Shown: piece by piece, positions 1-6,207 of the stretch
Numbering within the stretch: the first letter of the stretch is position 1
How the letters are laid out: each line of letters begins with the position of its first letter
Assembly (NCBI GenBank): GCA_019136325.1
Contig: JAGVUJ010000030.1
Span: 1-27,195, forward strand
DNA from: Deltaproteobacteria bacterium
Lineage (GTDB): Bacteria; Desulfobacterota; Syntrophia; Syntrophales; Smithellaceae
DNA: 27,195 bases
Direction: 5' to 3'
Program-made: the position numbers and the translations under genes
The notes under the pieces: model-generated
What the model was told of the DNA's origin: nothing
Database searches by the model: none
Seen by the model: the letters and a program-made list of their open reading frames with translations, nothing else

Positions 1-577
1 CGATGTTGTGTCCCCGCGCAGCGACTATTTTGTAACCGTCGCCGGTGGAACCGGTGGAAGGCCAGGTGGCCCCGCCGGTGGCCAGAACGACAGCTTTGCA
101 GCGATAATCTTGGTTCTGTGTCTTCACGCCGCAAACGGAATCGTCCTTCGTGGTGATGCCGGTTACTTTTGTATTCAGTTTTAGAGTTACGTTATTTTCG
201 GAAAGGTATTTTTTGAAAATACGCACGACATCATGAGCGTCATCGGACACAGGAAATATCCGTCCACCGCGTTCCACCTTGGTCGCCAGACCGTGATGAT
301 TGAAAAAATCAAGTAGTTCCGTTCGGAAAAAATGATGGAAGGCGCTGAAAAGAAAACGTCCGTTATTGCCATACATGGCAATAAAATGATTCCGTTCGGC
401 CGCATTGGTCAAGTTGCAGCGCGTCTTGCCGCTGACCAGAATTTTTTTGCCGCAGCCACCGGTCTTTTCAAGGAGTAATACTTTTGCACCCAATTCGCCG
501 GCACGACCAGCCGCCATCATCCCGGCCGCTCCCGCGCCAATTACAATAATATCGCTTTTGTTTTCTTTTTGATTCAT
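1..577 (-). CDS. BaiN/HI0933-family FAD-dependent oxidoreductase, N-terminal part (cut by window edge)
   Basis: The minus strand is open from an ATG at 575-577 to the window edge, giving 192 codons without a stop. The N-terminus has a Rossmann dinucleotide-binding motif (IVIGAGAAGMMAA, about residues 11-23), followed by LLLEKTGGCGKKILVSGKTRCNLTN, here described in pieces: the EK of strand two and the SGKTRCNLTN signature of the HI0933/BaiN (YhiN) flavoprotein family. A second family motif, VVLATGGATWPSTGSTGDGY, lies near residues 162-181. Members bind FAD and probably NAD(P); the physiological substrate of most is unknown, although BaiN itself reduces bile-acid intermediates. The C-terminal half is outside the window. 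The ribosome binding site is weak. It diverges from the sigma-54 unit that starts at 771. Family assignment is confident; substrate is not known. Confidence 0.9.
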   Translation of the reverse strand, partial: MNQKENKSDIIVIGAGAAGMMAAGRAGELGAKVLLLEKTGGCGKKILVSGKTRCNLTNAAERNHFIAMYGNNGRFLFSAFHHFFRTELLDFFNHHGLATKVERGGRIFPVSDDAHDVVRIFKKYLSENNVTLKLNTKVTGITTKDDSVCGVKTQNQDYRCKAVVLATGGATWPSTGSTGDGYKIVAARGHNI

Positions 578-639
578 AAACGTCATTCGATTTTTCAGTG
601 GGGTAACATGAAAGGATGTGAATGGTCAATGATTCTATA

Positions 640-677
640 CGGGGAATTATTCCCCGCCAAAGAGGAATTGTTCCTCT
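640..677. promoter_or_regulatory. Two tandem near-identical palindromes, candidate enhancer or operator sites
   Basis: GGGGAATTATTCCCC (641-655, extended by C640/G656) and AGAGGAATTGTTCCTCT (661-677) are perfect palindromes around one central base. They share the core RGGAATTRTTCCY. Their centres, 648 and 669, are 21 bp apart, two helical turns, so bound dimers would sit on the same face of the DNA. They lie roughly 120-160 bp upstream of the start predicted from the sigma-54 promoter at 771-786, a usual place for binding sites of sigma-54 activators. Alternatives are two RNA hairpins, or operators for the divergent flavoprotein gene. The binding protein is not known. Confidence 0.5.
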
Positions 678-770
678 GTTTATTAAATAAAAAAGTATCA
701 GTGGCTGTGTTGAATATCTATAAATGCCGTATTATCAAATACATACAATAAACAAAACGCATCTGGATAC

Positions 771-786
771 TGGCATGTAAATTGCT
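771..786 (+). promoter_or_regulatory. Sigma-54 (RpoN) -24/-12 promoter
   Basis: TGGCATGTAAATTGCT matches the sigma-54 consensus TGGCAY-N5-TTGCW, with exactly 10 bp between the GG of the -24 element and the GC of the -12 element. Transcription would start near 797-798, about 26 nt before the ATG at 824, with GGGAGA in between as ribosome binding site. This placement makes the in-frame TTG at 782 impossible as a start, because it lies inside the -12 element. Confidence 0.7.
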
Positions 787-823
787 GTTATGCGTGAACG
801 AAACTTCCGGGAGATCGGTTATT

Positions 824-1201
824 ATGAAAAAAGCTTTGTTTTATTCCGTTGGCTTATTTTTTCTTTTGTCAACGTTTGCTTTTGCGGTTGATAAACCCGC
901 TCTTCCCGTTGAGAATGATCTGGTTAAAAACAATATTATAAAAACGGCTAAAATGCATGCCACGGGAAAGGTTATCGACATTTCTAATGAGCAAATTAAA
1001 ATTGAACGCACAGTTAAAGGCGACATAGAGACGATGGAGTTTGCTCTTGAAAAATCGTCTCCCAATATTACGACGGGTGATTCGGTTAAAATAGAATACA
1101 CTGAAAAGGATGGGACGTTGACCGCGTCGAAAGTGTCCAAAGTCGTTTTTAAAAACAGAAAATCTAATCCGGCGGAAATGAAATCTGTTCCCGTGAAGTA
1201 G
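824..1201 (+). CDS. Small exported protein with an OB-like beta domain, function unknown
   Basis: A 125-residue protein. Residues 1-21 form a signal peptide: MKK, a hydrophobic stretch rich in Leu and Phe, and an AFA cleavage site before VDKPA. The mature part is mostly one domain (about residues 45-110) that begins TGKVIDIS and includes GDSVKIEYTEKDGTLTASKV. This pattern of a beta strand, then a 'GDxVxVxY' turn, then 'dGxxxAxxV' resembles the small periplasmic DUF5666/DUF1344-type OB-fold proteins; that resemblance is by eye only. I chose ATG 824 because it follows the sigma-54 promoter at 771-786 and starts a proper signal peptide. It probably acts in the periplasm. It is followed 78 bp later by another exported small protein in the same direction, likely co-transcribed. 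Confidence 0.75.
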   Translation: MKKALFYSVGLFFLLSTFAFAVDKPALPVENDLVKNNIIKTAKMHATGKVIDISNEQIKIERTVKGDIETMEFALEKSSPNITTGDSVKIEYTEKDGTLTASKVSKVVFKNRKSNPAEMKSVPVK

Positions 1202-1279
1202 TTGTTACGTGTCAGTGTGAGTCCCTCATTGAGGGTGATGTTGAAATAAAATTAAAAATGAATGAAGGAGGAATGAAAG

Positions 1280-1558
1280 ATGAAAAGAGTTGTATTGTTG
1301 GTTGTTGCGTTGATGTTCGCGTTTTCCATGACAGTTGCCGCCGCTGAAAAAGCTGCTGCACCCGCCGCTGCTGAGCCCGTTAAGGCTGCTGATGTCAAGA
1401 AAGATGATGTCAAGAAAGACGACGCCAAGAAAGATGATGTCAAGAAAGATGACACCAAGAAATCAAAGAAAAAAGGCTCCAAGAAATCAGCAAAGAAAGA
1501 TGAAAAGAAAGCTGAAGAAGCAGCTCCCGCAGCACCTGCTGCTCCTGCCGCAAAATAA
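1280..1558 (+). CDS. Exported Lys/Ala-rich low-complexity protein with pentapeptide repeats
   Basis: A 92-residue protein with a signal peptide (residues 1-22, cleavage after VAAA) and a very strong ribosome binding site (AAGGAGGA at 1264-1271). The mature protein is only Ala/Pro-rich flanks around a charged centre. The centre holds four full copies of a [VA]KKDD unit and a fifth partial one, then a Lys/Ser-rich stretch, and a C-terminus of AAP repeats. No cysteine or aromatic residue occurs in the mature part, so a folded globular domain is unlikely. It may bind a polyanion (nucleic acid, lipopolysaccharide, peptidoglycan) or buffer the periplasm; that is inference. It lies downstream of the sigma-54 promoter at 771 and is closed by a strong terminator. 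Reverse-strand and other-frame open frames over it are shadows of the repeat. Confidence 0.75.
   Translation: MKRVVLLVVALMFAFSMTVAAAEKAAAPAAAEPVKAADVKKDDVKKDDAKKDDVKKDDTKKSKKKGSKKSAKKDEKKAEEAAPAAPAAPAAK
1391..1462 (+). repeat. 15-bp in-frame tandem repeat (four full copies plus a partial one)
   Basis: The unit GATGTCAAGAAAGAT repeats at 1391, 1406, 1421, 1436 and 1451, with third-position changes (for example GACGCCAAGAAAGAT). It encodes the [VA]KKDD repeats of the exported low-complexity protein. Copy number could change by slippage. Confidence 0.9.
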
Positions 1559-1583
1559 ATTTGTAAAAAATTTATTTGAATTT

Positions 1584-1619
1584 AAAGAAGGAACGGACAA
1601 AATCCGTTCCTTCTTTTTT
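1584..1619 (+). terminator. Strong Rho-independent terminator
   Basis: The stem GAAGGAACGGA (1587-1597) pairs perfectly with TCCGTTCCTTC (1603-1613) around a CAAAA loop, and is followed by six T residues. An A-run precedes the stem and can extend it. It ends the transcript of the two small exported proteins. Confidence 0.93.
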
Positions 1620-1673
1620 AGTGAGACTCTCTGAAGACAAGCTGTGCGAAGTCTGAAGAGTAAGTCGAACTAT

Positions 1674-1772
1674 CCAAAAGCCTTTGGCTTTTGGAAACTA
1701 CCTCTTGAGTGAAGCGTCGTGGTGGAACGAATCCCGACGAATCGGGACGACGTTTGTTCCCACCGCCTTCAC
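1674..1772. repeat. Consecutive palindromes upstream of the kinase gene, candidate REP-like element
   Basis: The region 1620-1828 has no convincing gene. It holds a perfect 9-bp hairpin, CCAAAAGCC-TTT-GGCTTTTGG (1674-1694). A nested imperfect palindrome follows at 1709-1772: the outer arms GTGAAG/CTTCAC, then GGTGGAAC (1721-1728) with GTTCCCACC (1755-1763, one bulge), and the inner TCCCGA-CGAA-TCGGGA (1732-1747). The reading frame of the kinase stays open through this element from a GTG at 1709, but the encoded residues (basic and Pro-rich) look non-natural, so I treat it as non-coding. It resembles dispersed palindromic repeats or a structured leader. Confidence 0.45.
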
Positions 1773-1828
1773 GTATTTATGTGCAAGTTTTCTGGATAAT
1801 TATTTTTGTCTTTGATATACATCAATTC

Positions 1829-3379
1829 ATGCTGAAGAAATTATTGCGAAAGGTCATCGCATTTAACAATCGCCTGACAGTAAGAGCGAGGCTGGTAATG
1901 CTTATTTTTTCCGGTCTTGCCGTGACCATGGGTATTTGGGGTGTTATTCAGCTCAACGCTCTGGAAAAAATATTAGTCGAACAGCAGGTGAAAAGGCTGG
2001 AAGACGTTGCTGAAACCGTCAGCACTTTTTATCAGTATTTCCCGACCAAAAGGGGTTTGAGAGCCCTTGATTCCGCGCTTAATGATCATTTGCAGGCTGA
2101 TGTGCGTCTGGCCAGAATTGACATCTTTGACATCAGTCAAAAGCGTATTGACTATGTGGCCGGAGCAAGCCGTGACTCATACGAATGGCCCGACGGCATG
2201 ATTCTTTCTTCAACAGACAAGCTCAAGCCTCGTTATAATAAAATTGAAACGGAAAACGGACCGGCTCTGGGATTGCTGTATCCCGCGGCGGGAGAAAGCA
2301 AGGGCTCGCATATCGTGATCGGTGTCATCGGCTTTTCACGGGCAAATGCGGAAATTATGAACCGGGCGCGGCAGTTGTTGATTTTCAGCAGCGCTGGTTT
2401 GCTGATCCTGATTCTCATGGTTTTGGGATTGAGTTATCGATGGATAATCGACAAACCGCTGAATTTGATTATTCAGATCATCGATGAATTTCAGAAAGGA
2501 CGATATGAAAACCGCATTCCGATTGTTCACAGTGATGAATGGGGGCAGATATCCAAACACTTTAATGTGATGGCTGATGAGATCCAGGAGGTCATGAAAA
2601 GAAATCAGGAACTCACCAAACATCTGGAAGAGCGTGTTCATGAAGAAACGCTCAAGGTGGTTCAACTGCAGAAGCAGGTTGCCGATCTGAAACAATTAAC
2701 CACACTGGGACAACTGACGGCCAATCTGGCGCATGATCTGGGCACACCGCTTCATTCCATCGGCGGACTGGCGAAACTGCTTTTGGAAAAAGGCGGCTGG
2801 CCTGAAGATGTCGAGCATAAACTGAATTTAATTGTTCAGCAGACGCAAAGGCTGGATGCTGTGATTCAGAACGTGCGCAAGGCCACGCGACTGCCCGATC
2901 CTAATTTTGAAGCATTGACCGTCGAACAGATATTCCATGAAACCCTTTCACTCCTGGAGTCGTTTCTGCAAAAAAACAGAGTGGAAACGGCTGTAAATAT
3001 CAAAGCACCGGTTCCGCGTCTGTATGTGGACCGCTATCGCATTCAGACAGCCTTCATGAATGTTATTCAAAATTCTCTGGAAGCCATGCCGCAGGGAGGA
3101 ACAATAACCATGTCGGCGCACGATGTTCCCGCTGAACATTTTGTGGTCATTACGGTCGGCGATACGGGTTGGGGAATGACGCCGGATGTCGTGGAAAAAG
3201 TCTGCGAGCCTTTTTTCAGCACAAAAACCAGCGAAGGTCTGCGCGGTCTCGGCATGGCGATCGTGCGGGACATTATGAAGACGCATCGAGGCAAAATGGA
3301 AATTAAAAGTTCTCCCGGCCAGGGAACAACGGTTATTTTATATTTCCCTAAATTTAAGGATGCTGAACATTTTCAATAA
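1829..3379 (+). CDS. Membrane sensor histidine kinase, NtrB-like core with HAMP
   Basis: A 516-residue kinase. In order: a short cytoplasmic tail, a first membrane helix (about 21-43), an extracytoplasmic sensor region (about 44-180), a second membrane helix (about 183-206), a HAMP linker, a coiled coil (about 255-285), a HisKA dimerisation domain with the H-box AHDLGTPLHS and a HATPase domain. The ATPase carries the N-box NVIQNSLEAMPQGG, the G1 box GDTGWGM, FFSTK, and GLRGLGMAI. All catalytic motifs are intact, so it should autophosphorylate. I chose ATG 1829 because upstream codons fall in a palindromic element; no start has a good ribosome binding site, and the frame is open back to a GTG at 1709. 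It converges with an NtrC-type regulator gene that ends 46 bp away, its likely partner. The signal is unknown. Confidence 0.92.
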   Translation: MLKKLLRKVIAFNNRLTVRARLVMLIFSGLAVTMGIWGVIQLNALEKILVEQQVKRLEDVAETVSTFYQYFPTKRGLRALDSALNDHLQADVRLARIDIFDISQKRIDYVAGASRDSYEWPDGMILSSTDKLKPRYNKIETENGPALGLLYPAAGESKGSHIVIGVIGFSRANAEIMNRARQLLIFSSAGLLILILMVLGLSYRWIIDKPLNLIIQIIDEFQKGRYENRIPIVHSDEWGQISKHFNVMADEIQEVMKRNQELTKHLEERVHEETLKVVQLQKQVADLKQLTTLGQLTANLAHDLGTPLHSIGGLAKLLLEKGGWPEDVEHKLNLIVQQTQRLDAVIQNVRKATRLPDPNFEALTVEQIFHETLSLLESFLQKNRVETAVNIKAPVPRLYVDRYRIQTAFMNVIQNSLEAMPQGGTITMSAHDVPAEHFVVITVGDTGWGMTPDVVEKVCEPFFSTKTSEGLRGLGMAIVRDIMKTHRGKMEIKSSPGQGTTVILYFPKFKDAEHFQ

Positions 3380-3425
3380 AACGTCTCGGTATCTGAGAAA
3401 ATTTATGCTTGTCGAAGAGTTTTTC

Positions 3426-4748
3426 TTAAGAAAGGCCGTAGCGGCGTATTTTTGTCCGGAGAGTCTTTCTGTCAATTTCCAGCAGTTTTGCCGCCTGGGA
3501 CTGATTCCACGAAGTTTCTTTCAGCGTCTCGATTATTTTTTCTTTTTCCGCTTCTTCCAGAGGGGATAAGTCAGGACCGCTTAGCATCTCTTTCTTGTTT
3601 TTAGCAGGATGAAAACGTTCCGGCAGATTCTCGGGCAGGATTTCATCAAAAGGTGAAAGAAGCATGATTTGTTGGAGAACGTTCTCCAGTTCCCGCACGT
3701 TGCCCGGCCAGTCATACGCGGCGAATAATTCCATCGCTTTGTGCGAGACATGCGTTGCGGGATACCCTGCTTTTTTTAAGAAGTATTCGCACAGCAGGGG
3801 AATATCGTCTAGATGGTTTCTCAACGGCGGAACATGCAAGCGGACGATGAATCTGTATAGAAGGTCCAACCGGAAACGACCGGCGCTGATTTCTTCGTCG
3901 ATATTTTTGTTGGCTGCCGCAACCACCCGGACGGTCACATGCTGAACGTCATGGCTGCCGATTCTTCTGACTTCTCCGTCCTGCATAAAACGTAAAAACT
4001 TTCCCTGCAACGACGTGGACATTTCCGTGATTTCATCAAGAAACACCGTGCCGCCTGCCGCCGACTCCAGCAGTCCGGCGTGCCGGTGATCGGCGCCGGT
4101 GAAGGACCCTTTTTCGTATCCGAACAATTCCGATTCCAGCAAATTATCGGGAATCGCGCCGCAATGGACGACGACAAAAGGTTTGTTTCTCCGGGATGAC
4201 ATGTTGTGTAAAGAACGGGCGGTCAGTTCTTTGCCCGTGCCGCTTTCACCTTCGATCAACACACTGGCCGGCGCGTCGGCGATGCGCGCAATCTGTTTGT
4301 AGAAATCCACCATGATGGCCGAGGAGCCTATCAATTTTGATTGTTCCGGTGTTTCCTGGGGGGTGATCATCCGCTTTTCCTGAAGCTCCCGCGAGTAGAG
4401 GACCTTTTTGACGATAGCCCGGCAGTCCTCGGGAGAAAAAGGTTTGCTGATGTAATCCCAGGCTCCGAGATTTAATGCTTCCATGGTTGTCTCCAGGGAA
4501 CCATAAGCGGTCATGAGAATGACCGGCAAATCGGGCCATTGTCGATGAACAAGTTCCAGGAAACGCAGACCGTCCATGCCGGGCATGCGAATGTCGGACA
4601 TCAACAAATTGTATAATGATAAATCCTGTTGCAGCGCTTCGCCAGCTGACGTAAACGTCGTAACATCGTATCCTTCTATTTTTAAAGCTTCCTGAAGGAA
4701 TTCACAGGCGACTGCGTCATCATCAATAACTAAAACATTTTTTTTCAT
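3426..4748 (-). CDS. NtrC-family sigma-54-dependent response regulator
   Basis: A 440-residue regulator with three domains. The receiver (1-120) has the acidic pocket at D9/D10, phosphoacceptor D52 (SDIRMPGMDG) and K102 (ISKPF). The AAA+ domain (about 138-375) has Walker A GESGTGKE (167-174), the sigma-54 contact loop GSFTGA (214-219) and Walker B GGTVFLDE (232-239). The C-terminal Fis-type helix-turn-helix (about 403-438) includes NQSQAAKLLEIDRKTLRTKI. The contact loop reads GSFTGA rather than the usual GAFTGA; the essential F-T-G-A is kept, so it should be active on sigma-54 polymerase. The gene converges with the histidine kinase at 1829-3379. Two sigma-54 promoters occur in this window (771 and 23532), and the one at 771 is the nearest candidate target; this is inference. 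The region 4749-4934 upstream shows no gene. Confidence 0.95.
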   Translation of the reverse strand: MKKNVLVIDDDAVACEFLQEALKIEGYDVTTFTSAGEALQQDLSLYNLLMSDIRMPGMDGLRFLELVHRQWPDLPVILMTAYGSLETTMEALNLGAWDYISKPFSPEDCRAIVKKVLYSRELQEKRMITPQETPEQSKLIGSSAIMVDFYKQIARIADAPASVLIEGESGTGKELTARSLHNMSSRRNKPFVVVHCGAIPDNLLESELFGYEKGSFTGADHRHAGLLESAAGGTVFLDEITEMSTSLQGKFLRFMQDGEVRRIGSHDVQHVTVRVVAAANKNIDEEISAGRFRLDLLYRFIVRLHVPPLRNHLDDIPLLCEYFLKKAGYPATHVSHKAMELFAAYDWPGNVRELENVLQQIMLLSPFDEILPENLPERFHPAKNKKEMLSGPDLSPLEEAEKEKIIETLKETSWNQSQAAKLLEIDRKTLRTKIRRYGLS

Positions 4749-4934
4749 AGGTCACTTTTACTTTTTTCACGGATAAGCTTTTTCCCATTCCCGTGCCGCG
4801 ATACGGAATCGGAACGTTCTGTGCTTCACGTTTTTATTAATAGCATATTTATTTTGGAATGGCACGGTGTAGTTAAAAAGATCGATAAATCATAAAAAAA
4901 TAAAAGGTTTCTGACACTTGATTTGACTGACAGG

Positions 4935-4977
4935 AAAAAATTTGCCTGCGCGCAGGCTACGCACAGGCAAATTTTTT
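4935..4977. terminator. Bidirectional terminator with an internal palindrome
   Basis: AAAAAATTTGCCTG (4935-4948) pairs with CAGGCAAATTTTTT (4964-4977), giving T-tracts on both strands. The loop includes GCCTGCG/CGCAGGC (4944-4957), a perfect 14-bp palindrome that shares bases with the left arm, so two alternative foldings exist. It lies 22 bp beyond the stop of the minus-strand acyl-CoA dehydrogenase gene and probably ends that operon. Confidence 0.85.
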
Positions 4978-4999
4978 ACAGGTGGAGAAAAGATATTTT

Positions 5000-6196
5000 C
5001 TATTTCAATTGTTTGCTGGAATAGCCGAGAACGTTTCGCGCCACAATCAAATGCTGAATCTGCCCGGTTCCTTCAAAAATATCCGTAATCTTGACATCGC
5101 GCATCCATTTTTCGGCCAGGTTCTCACAGGAGAATCCCAGAGGACCCAGCAACTCGCAGCATTTTTGAACGATAAGCGTTCCATAGCGTCCGGCCTTGGC
5201 CTTGGACATGGAAGCTTCCAGATTGTTGAACTCTCCGTTGTCCATCATCCAGGCGGCGCGCCAGGTTAACAGGCGCATGGCTTCCAGATGGGCTTCCATC
5301 AGGTAAAACTCTTTTTCTGTTGCGCTTATGTTATTGGGATTTTTTTCGTAATTCAGCTGGATGCCGCTTTCTTCGATCTTTTCCCGCGTCAAATCCAGCG
5401 CTGCCCGGGTAACGCCCAGCGCCATCGAAGCAACCAGGGGTCTGGTGTTATCGAAGGTTTTCATCGCCCCCTTGAAACCTTCGGTGGACTGCTTGATCTC
5501 GGCGCTGCCCAGAATATTGTCTTTGGGTATGCGGCAGTCGTCCAGAACATAGGTGCCTGTATCCGAAGCGCGCACACCGAGCTTGTGCTCCAGTTTCTCC
5601 AGCTTAAAGCCGGGGCGTCCTTTTTCCACGACGAATGATTTTATCCCGGCCTTGCCGGCGCTTCTGTCCACTGTTGCCCAGATAACCGCCACTTCGGCGC
5701 GCTCTGCGCAGGTGACAAATATTTTTTCGCCGTTGAGCACCCATTCGTCACCCTCCAGGGTGGCTCTGGCGGTGATGGAACCGGAATCGGAACCGGAACC
5801 GGGTTCCGTAATGGCCATAGACGCCCATTTTTCGCCGAATCTTTCCATTTGTTCATCAGTGGCTACTGCGGCAATGGCTGCGTTTCCCAATCCCGCGTTC
5901 GGAAGCGACAGTAATAATCCCAGGTCGCCCCAGCACATTTCTTCAATAACGATAACCATCGAAAGATTCGCGCCCAGTTTTTTTGCGCCCGGTTTTTCCG
6001 GTTTTGCTTCTTCACCTTCTTTTTTCTTTTTCGGGCGGCTCATGATCTTTATGGAACGGAACATATCCAGTTCCTGGGGATATTCATGTTCATGTTCATC
6101 ATAATGTCTTGATATAGGCCGAAGCATGCTCGTCGCCATGTTGTTCATGCCGCTTCTCACATCCATCATCTTTTGTGTCATTTCCAGATTAATCAT
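5000..6196 (-). CDS. Acyl-CoA dehydrogenase family subunit with Lys/Glu-rich insertion
   Basis: A 398-residue flavoprotein of the acyl-CoA dehydrogenase family, which oxidises acyl-CoA at C2-C3 and passes electrons to electron-transfer flavoprotein. The FAD/substrate loop MAITEPGSGSD (about 127-137) and the C-terminal catalytic segment DIFEGTGQIQ (base E375, equivalent to the medium-chain enzyme's E376) are intact. The N-terminal domain is odd: where family members carry the 'Gl..i..PeeyGG' turn there is a charged segment at about 53-74 (SRPKKKKEGEEAKPEKPGAKK and neighbours). Its start has a strong ribosome binding site, GGAGG, that overlaps the stop codon of the upstream dehydrogenase gene (11 bp gap), so translation of the two is coupled. 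A heteromeric enzyme with that neighbour is likely. Chain length of the substrate cannot be told from sequence. Confidence 0.93.
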   Translation of the reverse strand: MINLEMTQKMMDVRSGMNNMATSMLRPISRHYDEHEHEYPQELDMFRSIKIMSRPKKKKEGEEAKPEKPGAKKLGANLSMVIVIEEMCWGDLGLLLSLPNAGLGNAAIAAVATDEQMERFGEKWASMAITEPGSGSDSGSITARATLEGDEWVLNGEKIFVTCAERAEVAVIWATVDRSAGKAGIKSFVVEKGRPGFKLEKLEHKLGVRASDTGTYVLDDCRIPKDNILGSAEIKQSTEGFKGAMKTFDNTRPLVASMALGVTRAALDLTREKIEESGIQLNYEKNPNNISATEKEFYLMEAHLEAMRLLTWRAAWMMDNGEFNNLEASMSKAKAGRYGTLIVQKCCELLGPLGFSCENLAEKWMRDVKITDIFEGTGQIQHLIVARNVLGYSSKQLK

Positions 6197-6207
6197 AGTT
6201 TTTCCTC

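Noticed and set aside
569..751. 60-codon open frame between the flavoprotein gene and the sigma-54 promoter
   Set aside because: It starts inside the flavoprotein gene, spans the tandem palindromes and has no ribosome binding site or recognisable composition.
1252..1482. Reverse-strand Ser/Phe/Leu-rich open frame
   Set aside because: It is the complement of the Lys/Asp repeat gene; the apparent repeats follow from the 15-bp unit on the other strand.
1709..1828. 40-codon N-terminal extension of the histidine kinase
   Set aside because: It runs through a nested palindrome and gives a basic Pro-rich peptide unlike a kinase N-terminus; the ATG at 1829 starts directly before the membrane helix.
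4861..4876. TGGCACGGTGTAGTTA as a sigma-54 promoter
   Set aside because: The -24 half is good but the bases at -12 are TT instead of GC at the required spacing.
5553..6104. 183-codon plus-strand open frame
   Set aside because: It is the antisense of the acyl-CoA dehydrogenase gene, Ser/Pro-rich and without family motifs.
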